This document shows, piece after piece, positions 1 to 6,697 of a DNA stretch of 10,424 bases (its first letter is position 1; each line of letters opens with the position of its first letter). The DNA comes from an uncultured Sutterella sp. Lineage in GTDB: Bacteria > Pseudomonadota > Gammaproteobacteria > Burkholderiales > Burkholderiaceae_F. The position numbers and the translations under genes were made by a program. Where the stretch lies: assembly GCA_905192805.1 (NCBI GenBank), contig CAJJMF010000084.1, forward strand, positions 1-10,424. Direction: 5' to 3'. The notes beneath the pieces are model-generated. The model did not search any database. It was not told the origin of the DNA and saw nothing but the letters and a program-made list of their open reading frames with translations.

Positions 1-894
1 ACCATAGAGGGTCTTGACGAGCAATTCGCGAGAGTAGAGCCTCGGAATTTTACTCTCTTGTTGACGCGGCTGCACCGTTTCACCGCGTTGAATCCGATGC
101 TGATAGCAGTGTCCGGACCTAACTTTCATGTCTTCGGCGGCTTCCATGGTTAAGCCAAAGATGATGGCAATGTCACGGGTGAAAAATTCGCTCCCATAAG
201 GGCGCACATCCGTAAAGCAAATTTTGGACTCGTGGAAAAACGCGATCGACGTGGTTTGAGCCCCTAAGTCAAACACGACCGTACCCACATATTTTTCCGT
301 TTCAGACAAAACGGCCTGCGACGCAGCCCACGGATGCGGTTCATAGCTCGAGAGTTCCAACCCCGATCGTTGCAAACAGCGGCGCATATTTTCCGCATTC
401 GATAAGGACCCAAACACCGCATGGTAGAGGGCCTCAATACGGTCCCCGCAAAATCCAATCGGCGGTTTATCCGTCAAGGCTTCCCCACAACGATACCCTT
501 GCGGGATCATCTTGATCATCTGACGGTCCTTACGTACGCTATTTTCACGGGCATTGGCTTCGGCAATTTCCACGTCATGCTGCGTGACTTCTCGACCACG
601 CACCACTGCCGTCCCAATACAATCCTCGCTCGTGAGTGTGCGTCCTCCGATAGCCGCGCACACTTCGGAAATGGGTACTTGGGCGGTGTATTGGGCTTCT
701 TTGACCGCATCACGAATCGACGTTACCACGCCCTCAATATCGGCCACGATCCCTTGATGAATGCCATGTGAGGCCACGGAACCATAGCCTTCCACACGGT
801 AAAAACCGGGCTCTTCTGCGGGACGCGCGACCACGCACAACACCTTGGTGCTGCCTACGTCCAGTCCGACAAGCATATCTGATGGGTTATCCAT
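1..894 (-). CDS. ftsA: Cell division protein FtsA (partial, 3' end outside window)
   Basis: FtsA is an actin-like ATP-binding protein that anchors FtsZ filaments to the inner membrane and recruits later divisome proteins. The first 298 residues are visible and the frame is open to the left edge; the family is usually about 410 residues, so roughly a quarter is missing, including the C-terminal membrane-binding helix. The phosphate-1 loop is VGLDVGSTKV (residues 9-18). The 1C subdomain, the inserted domain typical of FtsA, covers about residues 80-160. A phosphate-2 loop, VVFDLGAQTTSIAFF, lies at 206-220 and departs from the usual DIGGGTTDIA. The segment near 236-258 (FFTRDIA...AAEDMKV) matches the family's TxDIA and EAExIK elements. 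The ATG at 892-894 is the only reasonable start, because an in-frame TGA lies at 901-903. The ribosome binding site is weak (AAGTG, 7 nt upstream). ftsQ lies upstream; ftsZ would be expected beyond the left edge. Confidence 0.96.
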   Translation of the reverse strand, partial: MDNPSDMLVGLDVGSTKVLCVVARPAEEPGFYRVEGYGSVASHGIHQGIVADIEGVVTSIRDAVKEAQYTAQVPISEVCAAIGGRTLTSEDCIGTAVVRGREVTQHDVEIAEANARENSVRKDRQMIKMIPQGYRCGEALTDKPPIGFCGDRIEALYHAVFGSLSNAENMRRCLQRSGLELSSYEPHPWAASQAVLSETEKYVGTVVFDLGAQTTSIAFFHESKICFTDVRPYGSEFFTRDIAIIFGLTMEAAEDMKVRSGHCYQHRIQRGETVQPRQQESKIPRLYSRELLVKTLYG

Positions 895-994
895 AAATCG
901 TCACTTCTTCGTTGCGTTACACCTTAACGGGTAGGGAGCGACCCCGTCTGACGTACCTACTTTAACATTTTCGCCACCCAACCACCGAGAGGGG
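895..994 (-). other. ftsQ-ftsA intercistronic gap with weak stem-loop
   Basis: This 100-nt spacer is the widest gap in the window. It has no open frame leading into ftsA (in-frame stop at 901-903). On the transcribed strand a small hairpin is possible at 927-947: ACGGG pairs with CCCGT around an 11-nt loop. No U-run follows, so it is not a standard terminator. A TTAAAG hexamer could be a poor -10 box, but no credible -35 sits at the right distance. In many relatives ftsQ and ftsA are much closer or overlap, so this gap may hold a promoter or translational control site. That is inference; nothing decisive is visible. Confidence 0.4.
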
Positions 995-1951
995 TTACGG
1001 TTTCTGCGTGTCCTTTGCGTCTTTATCTTGCGCTAAATCGTTATCTTCGTCCACATCCTCAGGCGGTTTAGCTAAGTACTCTTCGCTCGGAGGCGAGGCA
1101 GAGAAGGCCCGGTTATAGCGGGCATCAATGGAGCTCGGTGGCCCTTGCAATACTTCTCGCATGCGCGGGTAAGCGGCAACCACGTTCACCAACTTGTCCA
1201 TCACGCCTTCGGAACCCGCCTTGTCTTGGCCTAAATCGATTCGTGTGGGGGGAATGTCTTTGCTGGTGACCGTTAAACTCCAGCTACCTCGATCGCTACA
1301 GTACACATCGGTCACGATCACCCCTAAAGGACGCACCGCCAGCGAAAATTCGCGATAGTAATTGGCAATTTGTTTAATCTGTCCTGGGGTTCCGTAAAAG
1401 TTCGGCAGTGGCACCTCACCGGCTTCCTGCTCTTCGGGGTTCCCCACAAAAAGTTCGGACTGATCATCCACTAATCGCCCATCTTCGTAAACCGCCACGG
1501 CACGACGCGTGGTAAACGTCACGACCAATTCATTCGGCCACACACGACGCACATTGGCGTTTTTGACCCAAGGCACTTTCACGACCGCATCACGGATGCG
1601 TTCCATATCCACCGTGAAGAAGTTACCATCGATCACTTTAGTGAGCTCATCCTTGAGTCGCGCCGGAGAGACCTTGGTGGTATCTCCGACCACGACCAAC
1701 TTGGTGAGGTGGAAATACGGTAGCGTTAACGCATAGCGCACGCCAAAGAACGCCCCAACACAGAGTCCCACGACGATAATCGTCAAAAAGAACCCTTTAA
1801 AAAAGGAGCGGATTCCCTCGAGCTTCATTTCACGTTCGATGGCTTGTCGACGTTCAAGCTCGAGTGCATCCAGATCATCCATCGCCATGGGCGGGGTCTC
1901 GTTTCCGAGACTTCCCAAGGTGGGCTCGATCGATTGCGAGTCTCTTGGCAT
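995..1951 (-). CDS. ftsQ: Cell division protein FtsQ
   Basis: FtsQ is a single-pass inner-membrane protein that binds FtsB and FtsL and links early and late divisome proteins. The 318-residue product has a charged cytoplasmic N-terminus (1-49), one transmembrane helix (about 51-75, FFLTIIVVGLCVGAFFG), a POTRA domain (about 79-148) containing GNFFTVD (109-115) and PWVKNANVRRVWPN (127-140), and a beta domain (about 150-285) ending near the family-like ARYNRAF (277-283). Residues 286-318 form a highly charged, mostly acidic tail, which makes the protein longer than the 276-residue E. coli FtsQ. The ATG at 1951 has only a distant GTGGAT as a possible ribosome binding site; internal ATGs at residues 22 and 24 are alternatives that keep all domains. 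It starts 16 nt after the ddl stop. The POTRA sequence is close to betaproteobacterial FtsQ as I recall it. Confidence 0.93.
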   Translation of the reverse strand: MPRDSQSIEPTLGSLGNETPPMAMDDLDALELERRQAIEREMKLEGIRSFFKGFFLTIIVVGLCVGAFFGVRYALTLPYFHLTKLVVVGDTTKVSPARLKDELTKVIDGNFFTVDMERIRDAVVKVPWVKNANVRRVWPNELVVTFTTRRAVAVYEDGRLVDDQSELFVGNPEEQEAGEVPLPNFYGTPGQIKQIANYYREFSLAVRPLGVIVTDVYCSDRGSWSLTVTSKDIPPTRIDLGQDKAGSEGVMDKLVNVVAAYPRMREVLQGPPSSIDARYNRAFSASPPSEEYLAKPPEDVDEDNDLAQDKDAKDTQKP

Positions 1952-1967
1952 AGCGCGATTAATCCAC

Positions 1968-2903
1968 TTAGTCCGTTGCCGCTAACTTCAAAACGGTTTC
2001 ACAAAGCGTGGCATAGTCCATACCCACTGCTCGTGCTGCCATCGGCACTAATGAGTGAGGCGTCATCCCCGGCGACATGTTGATCTCTAAGAGCGCAAAG
2101 CTCCCATCGGGACGTTGCATGGCGTCCACACGAGCCCAGCCACGAGCACCGAGCGCAGCAAAGGCCTGTTCACATAACTGGCGCAATGTTTGACTTTCCT
2201 CGTCCGAAATCGGGGCGGGGCAGGTATAGCGCACCGCGTCCCCAAAGTATTTATTCTGGAAGTCATAGTCACCGTCCGGCGCCACAATTTCAATCACTGG
2301 CAACGCTTTCCCATCGAGTAGGGCAATGGTGAACTCACGGCCACGGATGTACTCTTCAATCAAAACGTCCGTATCGTGCGTCCCTGCTTGATGGATTGCT
2401 TGGCGCAACGCTTCCAAGGTCGGCGTCTTGAGTTTCGTCACCCCAATCGAGGAACCATCATGGGAGGGTTTAACCACTAACCCCGTTGCCCCCAATTCCT
2501 TCATCACGGTCTGGAGGGTATCATCGGTGACACTGGCGTCCACCCGCACACCACGCGGGCTCGGAATGCCACGATCGTGCCACACACGCTTGGTGAGTTC
2601 CTTATCCATGGCAACCGCACAGGCCTTTACCCCTGGGCCCGTATAAGGAATCCCTAAAAGGTTCAACACCCCTTGAACGGATCCGTCTTCACCACCCCGA
2701 CCATGCAAGGCAATGAACGCACGGTCAAAGTGCCCGCTTTCCAATTCACTTAAGGACTGCAATTTCGGATCAAACACCGTGACGTTGTAACCACGCGAGA
2801 GCAAGGCCTCTTTGACGCCCGACCCCGACATCAACGACACATCGCGCTCTGAGGAGGTCCCGCCCATCAACAGCACAATCTTCTGGTTTTTTAACGCTTC
2901 CAT
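1968..2903 (-). CDS. ddl: D-alanine--D-alanine ligase (DdlB type)
   Basis: Ddl is a cytoplasmic ATP-grasp enzyme that joins two D-Ala molecules for MurF to add to the peptidoglycan precursor. The 311 residues match the family's usual length. In order: GGTSSERDVSL (14-24, with the Glu that orients the first D-Ala), LHGRGGEDGSVQG (66-78), YTGPG and MDK (87-101), the ATP-binding VVKPSHDGSSIG (143-154), EEYIRGREFT (183-192), KYF (218-220, whose Tyr matches the Tyr of D-Ala-specific ligases rather than vancomycin-type D-Ala-D-Lac ligases), RVD (258-260) and the C-terminal EINMSPGMTPHSLVPMAA (273-290). The Met in NMSPGM is odd, since Thr is usual there. The ATG follows AAGGA by 11 A-rich nucleotides, a slightly long spacing. 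The gene lies 61 nt downstream of murC, with a stem-loop in between. The position between murC and ftsQ fits ddlB. Confidence 0.96.
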   Translation of the reverse strand: MEALKNQKIVLLMGGTSSERDVSLMSGSGVKEALLSRGYNVTVFDPKLQSLSELESGHFDRAFIALHGRGGEDGSVQGVLNLLGIPYTGPGVKACAVAMDKELTKRVWHDRGIPSPRGVRVDASVTDDTLQTVMKELGATGLVVKPSHDGSSIGVTKLKTPTLEALRQAIHQAGTHDTDVLIEEYIRGREFTIALLDGKALPVIEIVAPDGDYDFQNKYFGDAVRYTCPAPISDEESQTLRQLCEQAFAALGARGWARVDAMQRPDGSFALLEINMSPGMTPHSLVPMAARAVGMDYATLCETVLKLAATD

Positions 2904-2930
2904 TTTTTCTTTATTCCTTCGTTTGTCTCC

Positions 2931-2951
2931 GAACGCCCCCTACGGGCGTTC
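2931..2951 (-). other. Intercistronic stem-loop between murC and ddl
   Basis: On the transcribed strand GAACGCCC is followed by the 5-nt loop GTAGG and then GGGCGTTC, giving a perfect 8-bp GC-rich stem. A further GTC/GAC 3-bp helix can form outside it across a small internal loop. It begins 13 nt after the murC stop and ends 27 nt before the ddl ATG, upstream of the AAGGA ribosome binding site. No U-run follows on either strand, so it is not a canonical Rho-independent terminator. It could stabilise or punctuate the mRNA and set the relative expression of murC and ddl; this role is inferred. Confidence 0.55.
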
Positions 2952-2964
2952 TCGACCCTGTTGC

Positions 2965-4356
2965 TTACGGCATCACGAGCGTTGTCACCGCTCGACCAAT
3001 GCTCCCTGCTCCCATCGTGACCACAATGTCGCCATCCTGAGCCACTGTCATCACGGTGCGTTTTAAATCCTCAAGCGCGATCACCTCAGGGCGCTTGGCA
3101 CCCATCGCCGCAATCGCATCGGCCAAATGGGCACTATCGGCCCCTTCAATCGGCGCTTCGCCAGCGGAATACACCTCAAGCAAAACGACTTGATCGATCG
3201 GTGCGAGCACGCGCACGAATTCGTCAAAACAATCTCGGGTTCGTGTAAAGCGGTGCGGCTGAAAGACCACCAATACACGACGCTCTGGCCAAGCCCCACG
3301 AATCGCCGCCAGCGTTGCTGCCATTTCATGGGGGTGATGTCCATAGTCATCAATCAACTCGAAGTGACCGCGGATGCTCCCGTCGTCATTACGCAGGGCA
3401 ACTTCTCCGAATCGCGCAAAGCGACGACCCACCCCACGGAATTCCAGCAAGCCCTTGACAATGGCTTCATCCGAAACCCCTACAATCGTGGCAATGGCAA
3501 TGGCAGCGAGGGCATTGCGGACATTATGTAGCCCTGGCAAATTCAACACCACGGGTAAAGGAGAGTGGTCGGGGCGAAGCACCGTAAACGCCATCTGTGT
3601 GCCTTGAGCACGTACGTCGATGGCGCGAACCTGGGCCTCCGGACTCAGACCGTAACCCACAATACGTTTGGTGACACGGTCCGTAATCGATCGGACGTTC
3701 TCATCGTCCATACACAACACAGCGACGCCATAAAACGGTAAGCGCTCTAAGAAGTCCACAAAGGCCGTTTTCAGGGTTTCAAAGTTATGCCCGTAGGTAT
3801 CCATGTGATCTTCGTCGATATTGGTCACTGCCGAAATCACAGGCGTCAAGTTCAAGAAGGAGGCATCCGACTCGTCGGCTTCCGCCACCAAAAATTCGCC
3901 CGTACCTAAACGTGCATTGGCCCCCGCACTGTTGAGTTTGCCTCCGATCACAAACGTCGGATCCAAGCCACCCGCCGCCAACAACGAGGTCGTCAACGAG
4001 GTCGTGGTCGTTTTCCCGTGTGCCCCAGCAATCGCAATCCCACGACGTAAACGCATCAATTCGGCCAACATCACGGCGCGTGGAACGACGGGAATACCAA
4101 TATCTTTGGCGGCCACCACTTCGGGGTTATCCGCTTTGACGGCCGAGGAAATTACAACCACATCCGCCCCGCGAATATGCTTTTTATCGTGACCACAGAA
4201 AATGCGAGCACCGAGCGTCTGTAAGCGCTCCGTAACGGGCGTCGCCGCCAAATCGGACCCACTCACCACGTAGCCTAAATTGAGCAACACTTCGGCAATG
4301 CCACTCATCCCAGCGCCACCAATCCCGATAAAATGCAAATGCTTGACTAAAAACAT
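2965..4356 (-). CDS. murC: UDP-N-acetylmuramate--L-alanine ligase MurC
   Basis: MurC is the cytoplasmic ATP-dependent ligase that adds L-Ala to UDP-MurNAc, the first amino acid of the stem peptide. The 463 residues show the three Mur ligase domains. The N-terminal UDP-binding domain carries [17 protein letters not shown] (8-24). The central ATPase domain carries the P-loop [11 protein letters not shown] (110-120), [11 protein letters not shown] (158-168) and [11 protein letters not shown] (179-189). [10 protein letters not shown] (276-285) leads into the C-terminal domain with DDYGHHPHE (336-344) and FQPHRFTRT (365-373). All motifs specific to MurC, as opposed to MurD, E or F, are present. 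The ATG has a good ribosome binding site (AAAGGA, 5 nt spacing). murG lies 35 nt upstream. A 12-bp tandem DNA repeat (3982-4005) directly follows the P-loop codons but adds no extra residues compared with E. coli MurC. Confidence 0.98.
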   Translation of the reverse strand: MFLVKHLHFIGIGGAGMSGIAEVLLNLGYVVSGSDLAATPVTERLQTLGARIFCGHDKKHIRGADVVVISSAVKADNPEVVAAKDIGIPVVPRAVMLAELMRLRRGIAIAGAHGKTTTTSLTTSLLAAGGLDPTFVIGGKLNSAGANARLGTGEFLVAEADESDASFLNLTPVISAVTNIDEDHMDTYGHNFETLKTAFVDFLERLPFYGVAVLCMDDENVRSITDRVTKRIVGYGLSPEAQVRAIDVRAQGTQMAFTVLRPDHSPLPVVLNLPGLHNVRNALAAIAIATIVGVSDEAIVKGLLEFRGVGRRFARFGEVALRNDDGSIRGHFELIDDYGHHPHEMAATLAAIRGAWPERRVLVVFQPHRFTRTRDCFDEFVRVLAPIDQVVLLEVYSAGEAPIEGADSAHLADAIAAMGAKRPEVIALEDLKRTVMTVAQDGDIVVTMGAGSIGRAVTTLVMP

Positions 4357-4369
4357 ATTCGTCCTTTAT

Positions 4370-4391
4370 GCGTTCACGCCTAGGGTGACGC
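4370..4391 (-). other. Small stem-loop between murG and murC
   Basis: On the transcribed strand, immediately after the murG stop, GCGT-CAC can pair with GTG-A-ACGC around a CCTAGGC loop. This gives a 7-bp stem with one bulged A. It ends before the murC ribosome binding site and has no U-run. Hairpins this short are common by chance, so a function is uncertain. Confidence 0.3.
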
Positions 4392-5507
4392 TTAGAGAAA
4401 TTCACTTTCGTTCGGTTTACGTTGCTCAACCACCGCTTCAATCAAATCAGCTACATTGCGGGTCGCGTACTTTTTACCCAGCGTATGCGCTTTTTCCCCG
4501 AGCGCGATTAAGCGCTCCCGGTTCAGGTCCATCAAGAGGTCCTTGACACGTTCGGGACTCACATCGGGTTGCTCCAACAAAATCGCGGCCTCTTGGCCCG
4601 CCATATAACGGGCATTACCGAGCTGATGCGTGGTCGTTTTAGCGACAAACGGCACTAAAATCGCAGGAACACCCGCGGCGCAAATTTCCGAGACACTCGT
4701 AGCGCCCGAGCGACACATCACCAAATCACACTCGGCGTACTCTTTGGCCATATCGTCAATAAAGGGGCGAACATCGGCCTTCACACCACAACGTTCATAG
4801 GCTTGACGTACCGCTTCATCTCGGTCACGCCCCGTTTGATGCACCACCAAGGGGCGCTCTTGCTCGGGGATCAATGCCAAGGCTTCGGGGAGAACTTCGT
4901 TGAGCACTTTTGCCCCCAAACTTCCGCCAAAGACGAAGAGCTTCAAGGGCCCGGTGCGTCCAGATAAGCGACGGCGCACATCCGTGAGCGCCATAATGTC
5001 GGCGCGGACGGGATTTCCCGTAATATAGCCCTTTCCTTTGGATTGGCTACGTGCACCGCCCGCAAAACCACAGGCAATCGCATCCACATAGGGACGGACG
5101 ATGTCGGTTGACATCAATAGGTCCGCGTCGCAATTCATCAAAATAATGGGAATATGGCAATTGCGCGCTGCCAAAGCCACGGGCACGGCAATATAGCCCC
5201 CCGTTGAAAACACCGCCTTGGGTTGAATCTGTTTGAGTAAGCGGCGCGCTTTAAAAAACGCAGCCACCATCTTGAGAGTATTTTTGGCCGACCCCCAGAG
5301 TCCTTTACCACGGATCCCTTGAAAATCCACAGCATGAAACGGAATCGTGTCTTTCTGCACTAACGCGCCTTCCATTCCCGTGGTCGTCCCAATCCACTCG
5401 ACACTCCAGCCACGGGCTCGCACTTCGCGAGCCACTGCCAGTCCGGGCATCACGTGCCCCCCTGTCCCTGCCGCAGTGATCACAATGGTTTTCATCTCCT
5501 CACTCAT
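4392..5507 (-). CDS. murG: MurG, UDP-GlcNAc:lipid I GlcNAc transferase (divergent acceptor lobe)
   Basis: MurG is a GT-B glycosyltransferase on the inner face of the cytoplasmic membrane that adds GlcNAc to lipid I to form lipid II. The 371 residues slightly exceed the 355 of E. coli. Visible motifs are AAGTGGHVMPGLA (12-24, including the loop His18), STGGYIAVP (101-109), TGNPVR (163-168), FGGSLGAKVLNE (193-204), CRSGATSVSE (265-274, with the UDP-GlcNAc-binding Glu) and HQLGNA (294-299). The C-terminal, donor-binding half is therefore intact. In the N-terminal half, the place where relatives carry HEQN and a downstream Asn reads MNCD...T (124-134), which is unusual. The start ATG overlaps the ftsW TGA in an ATGA and has GGGGGA upstream; the ATG 12 nt further in is worse placed relative to its GAGGAG. 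The frame shows no break, so the gene looks functional. Confidence 0.95.
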   Translation of the reverse strand: MSEEMKTIVITAAGTGGHVMPGLAVAREVRARGWSVEWIGTTTGMEGALVQKDTIPFHAVDFQGIRGKGLWGSAKNTLKMVAAFFKARRLLKQIQPKAVFSTGGYIAVPVALAARNCHIPIILMNCDADLLMSTDIVRPYVDAIACGFAGGARSQSKGKGYITGNPVRADIMALTDVRRRLSGRTGPLKLFVFGGSLGAKVLNEVLPEALALIPEQERPLVVHQTGRDRDEAVRQAYERCGVKADVRPFIDDMAKEYAECDLVMCRSGATSVSEICAAGVPAILVPFVAKTTTHQLGNARYMAGQEAAILLEQPDVSPERVKDLLMDLNRERLIALGEKAHTLGKKYATRNVADLIEAVVEQRKPNESEFL

Positions 5508-6697
5508 ACCTGTCCCCCGAGCATTAAAATTTTATTTTCCTTATCAACACGCAACAGTAAGCCCACCGCTACGAGACCGGAGAGCAGCGCACTCCCCCCG
5601 AAACTTAAAAAGGGCATCGTTAAGCCTTTGGTCGGCAAGAGTCCACTCGCCACACCCAAATTAATGAAAATTTGCACGCCAAACCAGACGCCAATCCCCT
5701 GCGCTAGCATTCCCGCAAAGAAGCGTTCCATTTTAACGGCGACGCGCCCAATTTCAAAGGCATTTCGGATGAGCCAATAATCCAAAAAGAGCACCAACAG
5801 AACCCCGACAAACCCTAACTCTTCCGCGACCACCGCCATAATAAAGTCGGTATGTGCTTCCGGTAAGTAGTAAAGTTTTTCGACCGATCCCCCTAAGCCC
5901 ACACCAAACAATTCCCCACGTCCGAAGGCAATGAGGGAGTGTGAGAGCTGGTATGCCTTATCCAGCACGTATTCGGGGTCCCACGGATTGAGATACGCCA
6001 AAAATCGTCCTACACGCCACGGTGTGTCATAAATCATCCAGCTGACAAAGCAAATCACGACGATCAAGACGAAGAAGAAAATGTTGAGGGAGAGTCCACC
6101 TAAGAAGAGTAGCCCGAGCAATTCGGCCACAATCACGACCAAGGCCCCCAAGTCTGGCTGCTTCACAATTAACCCAGCAAGGAGCACCATAAGCATCGCC
6201 ATGGGCAAAAAACCGCGTTGGAAAGAGTGCATGTAGTCTTGCCGCGACACGATATACCATGCCGCCATAAACAAGGCCGCAACCTTCATGACCTCTGTCA
6301 CTTGTAGGTTCATCACCCCGAGGTTAATCCAACGCCGTGAACCATTCACCACACGACCGATCCCAGGAATCAGCACCAACCCGAGCAGTACTAGGGCCCC
6401 TAAAAAGATCCACGGAGCGAGCTTAAACCAGATCCGCATGGGAATCTGGTAGACCATGACGGCCGCCAAGGTTCCAATCGCAATACTTTGCAAGTGTTTG
6501 ATTAAAAAGTACGTACTGTCCACCCCGTAACGGGCATTGTCTGCGAACATCGTCGTAGCAGAAAATACCATGACCGTACCAATGCCCAACAGGGAGAAGA
6601 TGCACAGCATCACCTCCCAATTCAACCCCGTCGGAGTGGCTTGTCGAACAAACGGTTCTGCAACCGTTTTCGGCGTGGTCGTACGTTTAAAGAACAC
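5504..6697 (-). CDS. ftsW: FtsW, septal peptidoglycan polymerase (SEDS family)
   Basis: FtsW is a polytopic inner-membrane SEDS glycosyltransferase that polymerises lipid II at the septum with its partner FtsI (PBP3). With the GTG start at 6697 the product has 397 residues, normal for the family. A short basic cytoplasmic N-terminus precedes about ten hydrophobic helices starting near residue 29. SEDS motifs are NGSRRWI (118-124), KQPDLG (179-184), YQLSHSLIAFGRGELFGVG (249-267), YYLPEAHTDF (276-285, with the catalytic Asp at 284) and PTKGLTMPFLSFGGSAL (355-371). The GTG is preferred because GAGG lies 9 nt upstream. The next upstream starts, up to 6787, would overlap murD by about 100 nt and add residues not typical of FtsW. 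It overlaps the murD end by 11 nt and murG by 4 nt, which suggests translational coupling. Confidence 0.95.
   Translation of the reverse strand: MFFKRTTTPKTVAEPFVRQATPTGLNWEVMLCIFSLLGIGTVMVFSATTMFADNARYGVDSTYFLIKHLQSIAIGTLAAVMVYQIPMRIWFKLAPWIFLGALVLLGLVLIPGIGRVVNGSRRWINLGVMNLQVTEVMKVAALFMAAWYIVSRQDYMHSFQRGFLPMAMLMVLLAGLIVKQPDLGALVVIVAELLGLLFLGGLSLNIFFFVLIVVICFVSWMIYDTPWRVGRFLAYLNPWDPEYVLDKAYQLSHSLIAFGRGELFGVGLGGSVEKLYYLPEAHTDFIMAVVAEELGFVGVLLVLFLDYWLIRNAFEIGRVAVKMERFFAGMLAQGIGVWFGVQIFINLGVASGLLPTKGLTMPFLSFGGSALLSGLVAVGLLLRVDKENKILMLGGQV

Noticed and set aside
957..990. Sigma-70 promoter upstream of ftsA (TCGGTG, 17-nt spacer, TTAAAG)
   Set aside because: The spacing is right, but the -35 hexamer matches the consensus at only about two positions, so it is not reported as a promoter.
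2931..2951. Rho-independent terminator after murC
   Set aside because: The stem is good, but neither strand has a U-run after it, and the operon clearly continues into ddl.
3127..3531. Plus-strand open frame opposite murC (134 codons), and similar ones opposite murD (7114-7497) and murF (9403-9801)
   Set aside because: They lie wholly antisense to strongly supported Mur ligase genes, show no recognisable domain, and are expected shadows of the codon composition of the real frames.
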